Origin: JAUVPY01 sp034412795
GTDB lineage: Bacteria > Chloroflexota > Anaerolineae > 4572-78 > NAK82
Direction of reading: 5' to 3'
Length of the DNA: 64,000 nucleotides
Assembly (NCBI GenBank): GCA_034412795.1
Contig: DAOUMD010000047.1
Span: 62,001-126,000 of the forward strand
Shown here piece by piece: positions 31,601 to 39,193 of the stretch; positions within the stretch are counted from its first letter, which is position 1; each line of letters starts with the position of its first letter. The translations under genes and the position numbers were made by a program. The notes beneath the pieces were generated by a model. That model saw nothing but the letters and a program-made list of their open reading frames with translations. It was not told the origin of the DNA and searched no databases.

Positions 31601-32218
31601 ATGAGAGTACGGCAATTGACGTGGCTGCGCCTGCTTGGGATATCGCTCGTTGTCCTGGCCTTGCTGCTCGTGCCAGGCATGGTCATGGCCCAGGAGGCAG
31701 TCACTGTAGGGCTCGACCCTGTGGGCGAGTCCGGGGTCAGCGGTACGGCGACCTTGATGGCCGCGGGTGAGGGGACCAATGTAGCGCTTGACATCCAGGG
31801 CTTGGCGCCGAGCGCAGAGGCTCGAGTCACTATGCATGCCAACACCTGCGCCATGCCGAGCGCCAGTTTCGCGGCCTTGCCTGATCTGAAAGCTGATGCG
31901 ACCGGCAGGGCCACGGCCACAGGCTCGGTGCTCTTCCACGGAACGAAGGACGTCGCGCTGGCGATCATGGCCGATGGGCAGCACGTCATCGCCATCCGAG
32001 CCGGCCAGCAGGTCGTGGCCTGCGGAGTGATCCCCGAGCCGGCATCTGCCTCGGCCCCGGCGACGCTGCCGGTGGCCGGCGGTGCGGCATTCTCGCTTAT
32101 GGCTGCCACGGCGGGCGTCCTCGGGTTGTGCGCCTTGTCTGCAGGCCTGTTCCTGCGGCGACACAGTCAACCTCGGCGTCGTTTGTATAACAGGGTGGCT
32201 TGCCGTTCTCGTCCGTAG
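31601..32218 (+). CDS. Secreted surface protein with C-terminal anchor
   Basis: 205 residues from the ATG at 31601, with AAGGAGG 7 nt upstream. Signal peptide of about 28 residues (LRLLGISLVVLALLLVPGMVMA), then a beta-rich domain of ~120 residues (VTVGLDPVGESGVSGTATLMAAGEG..., with a Cys pair NTCAMPS / VVACGV) that resembles CHRD-like or dismutase-like extracellular folds. The C-terminus has an LPVAGG motif, a hydrophobic helix and a basic tail (FLRRHSQPRRR), a sortase-like or membrane anchor. No partner is visible. Confidence 0.7.
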   Translation: MRVRQLTWLRLLGISLVVLALLLVPGMVMAQEAVTVGLDPVGESGVSGTATLMAAGEGTNVALDIQGLAPSAEARVTMHANTCAMPSASFAALPDLKADATGRATATGSVLFHGTKDVALAIMADGQHVIAIRAGQQVVACGVIPEPASASAPATLPVAGGAAFSLMAATAGVLGLCALSAGLFLRRHSQPRRRLYNRVACRSRP

Positions 32219-32336
32219 TTCATCCGGTGAGTTTATGCCACTTTGGGCATATGGACTTCAATGGGTAATATATTAATGTCGCCAACAGGCTGAGAGTGTC
32301 GGCGCACAGCCAACACAGTCCGGAGGAGGGAAAAAC

Positions 32337-33170
32337 ATGAATACCGAAACGGATGTCGTTCAAGAGTCCGGTCGATATGACCCTGCCACAACCCCCCAAT
32401 TCAACTTCCTTCAACTGATCGTCTTTGTACTCCTGCCACTCGCTTGGTGGTTCTTCTTACTGTATGTTGTTACCCCTCGCCTCCTTCCATCTATTACTAC
32501 CCCGGATGGGGAGATAAGCGCATTCCCCTTGCTTATCCTCACCAGCTTGGGGTACCTGTTCGAATTCTTCCTGGCGCTATACATATTGCGCAGGGAAGGC
32601 TATCCTTTGCGCTTGAGCGCCCTTAGAAAGCGCATTAACTGGAGATGGGTAAGGGGCTGGAAGAACTGGGGAATCGTGCTCATCCTATTTGTGCTGGGGT
32701 TTGGACTGAGCATGCTCTTCGCCCAACCCATCAATAGAAGTATGGCTGAGATCCTTCCGCCGCCAGATTGGTTCCCGGCTACGCAACATCCGCTTAAGGA
32801 GGTGCGTGGATTTGAGGACGCCCTTCCTGGTGTTAAGATCGGGGGCAACATCCTCTTACTGCTTGTGTTTCTCTTCAACACGTCGATGAATATTATCGGA
32901 GAAGACTTGTACTACCGTGGTGCCCTTATACCAAAGTTGCACGGCCTTTTTGGCAGATGGGCTTGGCTGGCCGGCGGCATCATCTGGCCGATTAAGCATC
33001 TCTACGTCTGGTGGAATGTGCCAGGTAATACTGTGCTGCTTGGCATTATCGGAGCCTACATCTTTGGCCCCTTAGGCAGCTTGCCCGTAACCATGCTGGT
33101 TCATTGGGCTGGGAACCAGTATCTAATACAATGGCCGCTTATGATCATTGAAGTGTTCTTCGGCGGATAG
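32337..33170 (+). CDS. CPBP family intramembrane protease, variant EDxxxR motif
   Basis: A 277-residue membrane protein with a strong GGAGGAGG ribosome-binding site and about seven hydrophobic helices. The three CPBP motifs are present as GEDLYYRGAL (canonical EExxxR, here E-D-x3-R), WPIKH and HWAGN (HxxxN). Family members include prenyl-protein CAAX proteases and bacteriocin-immunity proteins. The Glu-to-Asp change in the first motif may be tolerated or may reduce activity. The substrate is unknown. A second CPBP gene lies 530 nt downstream. Confidence 0.8.
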   Translation: MNTETDVVQESGRYDPATTPQFNFLQLIVFVLLPLAWWFFLLYVVTPRLLPSITTPDGEISAFPLLILTSLGYLFEFFLALYILRREGYPLRLSALRKRINWRWVRGWKNWGIVLILFVLGFGLSMLFAQPINRSMAEILPPPDWFPATQHPLKEVRGFEDALPGVKIGGNILLLLVFLFNTSMNIIGEDLYYRGALIPKLHGLFGRWAWLAGGIIWPIKHLYVWWNVPGNTVLLGIIGAYIFGPLGSLPVTMLVHWAGNQYLIQWPLMIIEVFFGG

Positions 33171-33177
33171 GTGACAA

Positions 33178-33347
33178 TTGATATGCACTGCGTCACAGCC
33201 TGCCATCCCCGCCTGGATATCCTCCCTATTTAGCGCGCTCCCCTCGACGATCTCCACTTTAGTCGCCCCGTCGAGACCCAGTCGGTCGATCTGTGCCCCC
33301 ACATCCACCACATCAAGATGGTTGCACTCTTTGAGAGGCGTTCGCAT
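33178..33347 (-). pseudogene. Fragment of an NmrA-like NAD(P)-binding protein
   Basis: On the - strand a ~45-residue piece (RLGLDGATKVEIVEGSALNREDIQAGMAGCDAVHIN, given here in part) matches the second beta-alpha unit of NmrA/atypical SDR proteins. The N-terminal GxxGxxG unit and everything downstream are missing. A relic with no sign of being a functional gene. Confidence 0.35.
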
Positions 33348-33495
33348 CGTCTACCTTGCAACACCTTGGGCCATCCTGCGTATATAGATCAGGCAGTTCA
33401 AACCCCCGAATATTTCGCCTGTAAGTCGCGGGGCGTTGATGATCTTTCAGGACTTAATCAGGTAACTGCTGTAACGGCTACATCGCCTGAAGCTC

Positions 33496-33581
33496 GCGGC
33501 GGATTGACAAATCCGCCGCTTCGATGCACAGAATCGCCCAGAGTTGCAACGGTCGGGGGCTTGGATTTGTCAATCCAAGCC
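33496..33581. repeat. Twin tetraloop hairpins with complementary loops
   Basis: Hairpin 1: GCGGCGGATT-GACA-AATCCGCCGC (33496-33519, with the right arm at 33510-33519). Hairpin 2: GGCTTGGATT-TGTC-AATCCAAGCC (33558-33581). The cores GGATTGACAAATCC and GGATTTGTCAATCC are reverse complements, so the loops could kiss or the pair could act as the termini of a small mobile element. Confidence 0.6.
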
Positions 33582-33698
33582 GAGCCATAGATGAAGCTGG
33601 CTGTTACCCATATGAATTCTAAAGCTCCATCAATCATTGGCTCCGGCTTGACATCAGATTATTTCTCGAAAGTCCAATGGAGAAAACGGAAAGGAAAA

Positions 33699-34574
33699 AT
33701 GAACGAGAATTCTAATTCATCAACACTATTCGGTCCAGGGATGTTCTTTGTTGTGGTACTTGGCTGGACCTGGCTTTTTTGGATACTGGCTGCAATCTTG
33801 GGACTTGGTATGAATACTACGTCCGGCGTAGTATTGTTATTGCTTGGCGTACTTGGCCCAATGATAGCCGGCATTGGGTTTACTTACCTCACGCAAGACA
33901 AAAAGGGCAGGCGTGATTATTGGTTGCGCATCATTGACCCAAGAAGAATTGGCGCCAGATGGTTTCTGGTTATCATTCTCTTGGTTCCCGTCCTGAATGT
34001 CCTCGCTGCACTACTTGACATCCTCTCAGGTGGAAACGGAGCGACACTGGGGGAGGCCGCAGCACAATTCTTTTCCCAACCTTTAACCATTATCCCGTCA
34101 TTGCTTTTCGCATCTCTCATTCCCTTCATAGAGGAATTGGGCTGGCGCGGTTATGTCTTGGATCGATTGCAATCAAGATGGACTGCGTTGGTGTCCAGCC
34201 TGATTTTGGGCATCGTGTGGTCATTATGGCACCTGCCACTATTCTTTATCGAGGGTACTTATCAGTACAACCTGGGGGTCGGATCGCTGGCGTTTTGGTT
34301 GTTCATGATAGGTGTAGTTCCATTGTCTGTTCCATTCACCTGGATTTTTAACAACACGCTCCGCAGCACGCTTGCAGCAATACTTTTCCATTCTATGATC
34401 AATTTCACCGGTGAGCTAATCGCCCTGACTGAGCGAGCAGATGTATACTTGATTCCATTGTGGTTTATTGCAGCCATAGTTATTACCGTTATCTGGGGTC
34501 CCAAGACGCTAACACGTAACATTGGAAATCGCATCGCCTTTACACCGAATTTAGAGAAGCCTGCTGGTACCTAG
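33699..34574 (+). CDS. CPBP family intramembrane protease
   Basis: About 291 residues from the ATG at 33699 (GGAAAGGAA upstream); the frame is open from 33591 but that part is not membrane-like. It has seven to eight hydrophobic helices. All three family motifs are intact: IEELGWRGY (EExxxR), WSLWH and HSMIN (HxxxN). It acts in the membrane on unknown substrates, perhaps prenylated or bacteriocin-like peptides. It shares no close identity with the neighbouring CPBP gene at 32337. Confidence 0.88.
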   Translation: MNENSNSSTLFGPGMFFVVVLGWTWLFWILAAILGLGMNTTSGVVLLLLGVLGPMIAGIGFTYLTQDKKGRRDYWLRIIDPRRIGARWFLVIILLVPVLNVLAALLDILSGGNGATLGEAAAQFFSQPLTIIPSLLFASLIPFIEELGWRGYVLDRLQSRWTALVSSLILGIVWSLWHLPLFFIEGTYQYNLGVGSLAFWLFMIGVVPLSVPFTWIFNNTLRSTLAAILFHSMINFTGELIALTERADVYLIPLWFIAAIVITVIWGPKTLTRNIGNRIAFTPNLEKPAGT

Positions 34575-34605
34575 CCACGGTTTGCACCCGACCCGGCTAT
34601 TGTCG

Positions 34606-35295
34606 TCAGCCCGAGTCCAACAACTCACCCACCACCCGCGCCACGACACTCGACGACAGCACAACCGGCCCGCCGGTCGCCCGGCTGACGGTTTGCTTGT
34701 GGGCTCGCGTATAACCCATGCAATCCATAACCACTAAGTCCAACTCGCGACCTCGCAACGTCTGGGCGGCACGAGGCACCTCGTCCTCATACGCATAGGG
34801 AGAAGCCGCTGCAGAGGTCACGGCCACATCGAGTTCGCCCCACTTCTCAGTCAACTCGTCGATCTGCGAGGGCAGAGGCACCATTACCCCCAGCCGGCGC
34901 ACCCCCAACCCGCGTAACACGTTGACCAACAGCCGGTCCGGCTCGATCAGGAGCCTTCGGCTATGCAGTTCGGGGAACTCGCCGGTGCACAGCAACACGA
35001 TTGGGTTGGCTCCCCCTTCCTCCAGTTCATCAATACAAGCCTGTACCAGAGACACGATCCGCTCCCGGCCAATCGTGACCGAGGAGCCATCCCGCATGCG
35101 TGTGTGAAGCACGTAATCATCCGGGCCGGGGGCCAGCTCAAGGATTTGTTCGGGGGCCAATCTGTCCAGCGCCCCCATCTGCCGCACCTCCACGTCGCCC
35201 GGCAGAAACGGCGTCATCTGTGGCATCACATCGTCCCGGGGCGACTGGCCGATGGTCACCAGGCCCAAGGCTCGTTTTTGGAAACCGGTCATCAC
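34606..35295 (-). CDS. AroM family protein
   Basis: A 229-residue protein with the family's start RALGLVTIGQSPRDDVMPQM and the inner motifs PNPIVLLCTGEFPEL-like (NPIVLLCTGEFPEL) and VVMDCMGYTRAHK. AroM proteins resemble Asp/Glu racemase-like folds. E. coli AroM lies beside aroL, but no activity is established. Soluble and single-gene; no aro genes are nearby. Confidence 0.82.
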   Translation of the reverse strand: MMTGFQKRALGLVTIGQSPRDDVMPQMTPFLPGDVEVRQMGALDRLAPEQILELAPGPDDYVLHTRMRDGSSVTIGRERIVSLVQACIDELEEGGANPIVLLCTGEFPELHSRRLLIEPDRLLVNVLRGLGVRRLGVMVPLPSQIDELTEKWGELDVAVTSAAASPYAYEDEVPRAAQTLRGRELDLVVMDCMGYTRAHKQTVSRATGGPVVLSSSVVARVVGELLDSG

Positions 35296-35310
35296 CTACC
35301 TGCTCTTTGT

Positions 35311-35401
35311 GTATCTTCTCAATATCTCGGGGTAAGGGCAGGTCTTGCGCCTGCCCAAGCGGGCAACCGCAAGGGTTTGCCCCTACTCTTTGAGAAGATA
35401 C
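35311..35401. repeat. Inverted-repeat element, copy 1 (family C)
   Basis: Bounded by GTATCTTCTCAA and TTTGAGAAGATAC. The inside is rich in GGGCAGG...CCTGCCC dyads. The same ends and similar inner pattern occur at 63420-63527. MITE-like. Confidence 0.65.
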
Positions 35402-35454
35402 CTCTTTGCCTATAAGTGTGGTTTGGTGATTATTATCTTATACCAGATTGCCCT

Positions 35455-35545
35455 TATACAAAAAACTCACTACGAACGCACTGCGTATTGCGTACTGCGT
35501 ATTCCGTTTGCTTTTGGGTATGAATGCTACTTTCCGAAAAGTCTC
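35455..35545 (+). repeat. 91-bp dispersed repeat, copy 2 (family B)
   Basis: Matches 17956-18046 over 91 bp in the same orientation. It ends 4 nt before the stop codon of the glucosidase gene (35549). Confidence 0.75.
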
Positions 35546-35548
35546 AAA

Positions 35549-38278
35549 TTATTGAGGAGGTACCTCATACAAGCCGCCTGTCCTGTAAGCGGATTCGAAG
35601 TCGCTGGCCGAGCCATACAATTGAAGCAGCCGGGCGACCAGGCCGGTCCAGCCGGTCTGGTGACTGGCCCCCAGGCCGGCCCCGTTATCGCCGTGAAAGT
35701 ATTCGTGGAAAAGGATGTAGTCACGCCAGTGCGGGTCGGTCTGGAACACGGCTGTAGCGCCGTAGACAGGACGGCGTCCCTGTGCATAGGCATCACGCAG
35801 GAAGATGCGGGCCAGGCGCACGGCGATTTCCTGGCTGACCTGCCATAGGGCCAATTGCCGCCCCGACCCGGTTGGACACTCGACGCTGAACTCGTCCCCG
35901 TAATAGGCGTGCAGATTAACCAGCCCGCGGATGAGCATGAAGTTCATCGGGAACCAGATCGGGCCGCGCCAGTTGGAATTGCCGCCAAACAGGCCGGTGT
36001 TAGACTCGGCCGGCATATAATCCACGCGGTATTCCGTCCCGTTCACGTCGAACACGTAAGGATGCTTCAGGTGATAGCGTGAGATGGAGCGGATGCCGTA
36101 GGGGCTCAGGAATTCATCTTCGTCCAGCATTCTGGACAGGACGCGGCGCAGTTTTCCTTCATCCAGTACAGCCAATAAGCGCCGGTTGGCCACGCCCGGT
36201 CGACCCAGCGTCGGTATTCTCCCTGTCAGTTGGGGGCGATGTTGTCTGAACCAGCGCGCCCGTTCTATGAAGACCGGCAAACTATCGACCATCTCCGATT
36301 CGACTGTGGTGCAGGCAGCCAGGGAGAGCAAGCCAACCAGGGAGCGTACCTTCAAGCGCACGGCGTTGCCATCTGGGAAGCGCAGCACGTCGTAGAAAAA
36401 GCCATCCGCTTCGTCCCACAGCTCGTCCGCCTGCTCGCCAACGCGGTCCATAGCAGCGTTGATCCACAGAAAATGCTCGTAGAACTTGCAGGCCATACCC
36501 TGGTAGCCCGGGTCATGGAGAGCCAGTTCCAGGGCCAGTTGCAACATCATCTGCGCGTAGAAGGCCATCCATATCGTGCCATCCGCCTGGTCTAGATGGC
36601 CGCCGGTAGGCAGTGGCGAGCTGCGGTCAAAGACGCCGATGTTATCCAGCCCCAGGAAGCCGCCTTCGAAAACGTTGTGGCCGTCCAGATCCTTGCGGTT
36701 CACCCACCAGGTGAAGTTCAGCATGAGTTTGTGGAAGGCATTCGCCAGAAAGTCGAGGTCGCCTTGACCGCGCATTTCCTTTTCGATGTGGTAGATATTG
36801 GCCACGGCCCAGGCGTGGACCGGCGGATTGACGTCGCCGAAGTTCCACTCGTAGGCCGGAACCTGGCCGTTGGGATGCAAGTAGTTCTCGTGTAACATCA
36901 GTTCAAGCTGTCCCTTGGCGAAGTCAATGTCCACCATAGCCAGGGCAATAGCGTGGAAGGCCAGATCCCAGGCTGCATACCAGGGATATTCCCACTTGTC
37001 CGGCATGGAGATGATGTCTTCATTGATCATATGATACCAAGCTTTGTTGCGCACCGGAGAACTTCGCAGGCCGGCAAAGTCCTGTATGCCGTGCTCCTGG
37101 AGCCACTCGGTCACGTCATAGTAGTAAAATTGCTTGGTCCACAGCATACCGGCCAGCGCCTGGCGCATCACGCTGGCCGCGTCCGGGGACAGGTTATCCG
37201 GCGTGATGCCGGTGTAAAAGGCGTCCGCCTCTTGCTGGCGGGTGTGGAGTATTTGGTCAAAGTGTGCGCCAAACGGATCGCCCCCGGGGTAGGTTTCGGG
37301 CAACGCTTCCGGGGCCACGTCGCTGAGCCGCAGCCGCACCCTGGTCGCCTCACCCGGCGCCACTGCCAGTGTGTAATGGACGGCAACTTTGGTGCCCGTC
37401 CCCGCCGGGTTGATCGCCTCGGAACGGTCGTTGACGACATAGTTGTGGATGCCATCCTTGACGTACGGTGTGGCGTTCGGCTGGCCGTACAGGCGTTCAC
37501 TGTTGGTCTCATTCTCGGTGAACAGGGTTACTACATGGCCTTCGGCGTACAGGTAGCGTGTGCCCAGCGTATCATGGTCGGTCTGCACCGCACTGACGCC
37601 CTGGGGGCCATCGATCCGGCTCAACATTGGCCGGGGTGTACCCTCTTTCCACGACCAGGTGTTGCGGAACCAGAGCGTGGGCAGTACCTGTAAAACAGCC
37701 GTCTCCGGTCCCCGATTGGCCACGCTGATCACGATAAGTATGTCTTCCGGCGTTTCCTTGGCGTACTCCACAAACACGTCGAAGTAGCGGTCTTCGTCGA
37801 AGACACTCGTGTCCAGCAGCTCGTACTCGAGCTCGTACGGGGTACGCCCCTGGTTGGTGTGCACCAGGTCTGAGTAGGGATAGGCCGCCTGGGGATACTT
37901 GTACAGGTATTTCATGTAGGAATGGGTCGGTGTGCTGTCCAGGTAGAAGTAGTACTCCTTGACATCCTCCCCGTGGTTGCCCTCGTTGTTGGTCAGGCCA
38001 AACAGGCGCTCTTTGAGGATGGGGTCACGGCCGTTCCACACGGCCAGGGCGAAACACAGGCGCTGCTTCTCGTCCGAGATGCCGGCCAGACCGTCTTCGC
38101 CCCAGCGATAGGCGCGCGAACGGGCCTGGTCGTGGGAGAAATATTCCCAGGCTGTGCCGTGTTCACTGTAGTCCTCGCGCACCGTCCCCCACTGCCGTTC
38201 GCTCAGATAGGGCCCCCACTTCTTCCAGGGTGAGTTCTTTTCTCTTGCATCTCTCAGCCTATTGGCCTCAACGGTCAT
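35549..38278 (-). CDS. Glucosidase, MGH1-like / GH63 glycoside hydrolase
   Basis: A 909-residue protein with an N-terminal beta domain and a C-terminal (alpha/alpha)6 barrel. Recognisable blocks: GTVREDYSEHGTAWEYFSHDQARSRAYRWGEDGLAG at the start, KYLYKYPQAAYPYSDLV, WAAWDLAFHAIALAMVDIDFAK-type (YAAWDLAFHAI), QVPAYEWNFGDVNPPVHAWA and GLFGGNSNWRGPIWFPMNFM. These match GH63/mannosylglycerate-hydrolase-like glucosidases. It hydrolyses alpha-glycosides of small or compatible-solute type; it lacks a signal peptide and is cytosolic. It heads the long - strand envelope series but need not share its promoter. Confidence 0.9.
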   Translation of the reverse strand: MTVEANRLRDAREKNSPWKKWGPYLSERQWGTVREDYSEHGTAWEYFSHDQARSRAYRWGEDGLAGISDEKQRLCFALAVWNGRDPILKERLFGLTNNEGNHGEDVKEYYFYLDSTPTHSYMKYLYKYPQAAYPYSDLVHTNQGRTPYELEYELLDTSVFDEDRYFDVFVEYAKETPEDILIVISVANRGPETAVLQVLPTLWFRNTWSWKEGTPRPMLSRIDGPQGVSAVQTDHDTLGTRYLYAEGHVVTLFTENETNSERLYGQPNATPYVKDGIHNYVVNDRSEAINPAGTGTKVAVHYTLAVAPGEATRVRLRLSDVAPEALPETYPGGDPFGAHFDQILHTRQQEADAFYTGITPDNLSPDAASVMRQALAGMLWTKQFYYYDVTEWLQEHGIQDFAGLRSSPVRNKAWYHMINEDIISMPDKWEYPWYAAWDLAFHAIALAMVDIDFAKGQLELMLHENYLHPNGQVPAYEWNFGDVNPPVHAWAVANIYHIEKEMRGQGDLDFLANAFHKLMLNFTWWVNRKDLDGHNVFEGGFLGLDNIGVFDRSSPLPTGGHLDQADGTIWMAFYAQMMLQLALELALHDPGYQGMACKFYEHFLWINAAMDRVGEQADELWDEADGFFYDVLRFPDGNAVRLKVRSLVGLLSLAACTTVESEMVDSLPVFIERARWFRQHRPQLTGRIPTLGRPGVANRRLLAVLDEGKLRRVLSRMLDEDEFLSPYGIRSISRYHLKHPYVFDVNGTEYRVDYMPAESNTGLFGGNSNWRGPIWFPMNFMLIRGLVNLHAYYGDEFSVECPTGSGRQLALWQVSQEIAVRLARIFLRDAYAQGRRPVYGATAVFQTDPHWRDYILFHEYFHGDNGAGLGASHQTGWTGLVARLLQLYGSASDFESAYRTGGLYEVPPQ

Positions 38279-38361
38279 TGTATTTCTCCTTTTGGGGTTA
38301 CTACTCGGATTTCACAGAGATTCACAGAGAATACACTGAGGAACACAGAGATTCTTTAGTC

Positions 38362-39150
38362 CTAAACCACCTTGCCCTGAAGGTACTTCAAGCACAACAC
38401 GAAGACGGCCACTTGGGATACCACTAGCCAGACCAGTAACAATGTAAGAATGATGGACAAGATGTCGATCCAACGTGAGACCTGGCTCTGCACATACGTT
38501 ATCTTATCACTGGCTGCGCCAACACGCGCCTCAAGGTCGGCTGTATTCACCCGCATCTCCTCCACGCGGGTGTTCATCCGATTCAGCGGCCCGGTGACCC
38601 TATCCACCGCTTCGGTCACAGTTTCTTCCTTCTTTTGTTGAAGTTCCTCGACAAAATCACCCACCGTGAGGGCAGCCTCCTCCATTCCAGTCCGAAGCTG
38701 GGCAATCTCCTCACTACCCGGTACTTCAGCATTGACGAGAGGAATGGCATTGAACGCCTGTATCGCCTCTTCGATGGCGCCCAACGTGTCATACACCGCC
38801 CGGATGTTATCGCCTGCTTTGTCTATTTTGGGTTGGATGTCCTCACCGACAATCTTAGAGATAGCGTCCAGGGCGATGTTGGACTCTGTCAATTCGCTGC
38901 CTGTTTCCTGTACCCGCTTTTCGGCGCTGTCCAGGGCCGCCGACACCTCCGTCAGAGCAATCACAGTTTCGTGTGATATGCTTTCTACCCGCTGCAAGGC
39001 AGTGTTGATGGGCGCCAACATCTCGAGAATGGTTTCGGTGGCAGGCGTATTGACAGCCCAGATGCCGATGATGCCAGCCAGGCCAAGCACTAGCATAATG
39101 ATGCTTATGACCAGGCCAACGTATAACAAGATACGCTTGAAGGTGCTCAT
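38362..39150 (-). CDS. Membrane protein with long periplasmic/extracellular coiled coil
   Basis: A 262-residue protein with two membrane helices, one at about 8-32 (ILLYVGLVISIIMLVLGLAGIIGIWAV) and one near the C-terminus (about 230-252, WIDILSIILTLLLVWLVVSQVAVFVLCL). Between them lie ~190 residues of heptad-like helices (VESISHETVIALTEVSAALDSAEKRVQETGSEL..., ELQQKKEETV). No enzymatic motif. It is probably a structural or tether protein of the envelope. It lies 43 nt downstream of the holin-like/phosphodiesterase gene on the same strand. Confidence 0.65.
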   Translation of the reverse strand: MSTFKRILLYVGLVISIIMLVLGLAGIIGIWAVNTPATETILEMLAPINTALQRVESISHETVIALTEVSAALDSAEKRVQETGSELTESNIALDAISKIVGEDIQPKIDKAGDNIRAVYDTLGAIEEAIQAFNAIPLVNAEVPGSEEIAQLRTGMEEAALTVGDFVEELQQKKEETVTEAVDRVTGPLNRMNTRVEEMRVNTADLEARVGAASDKITYVQSQVSRWIDILSIILTLLLVWLVVSQVAVFVLCLKYLQGKVV

Positions 39151-39193
39151 CTTGGTAATCTCCTATTATGCTATTCAAGTCCAGCCTTCATGT

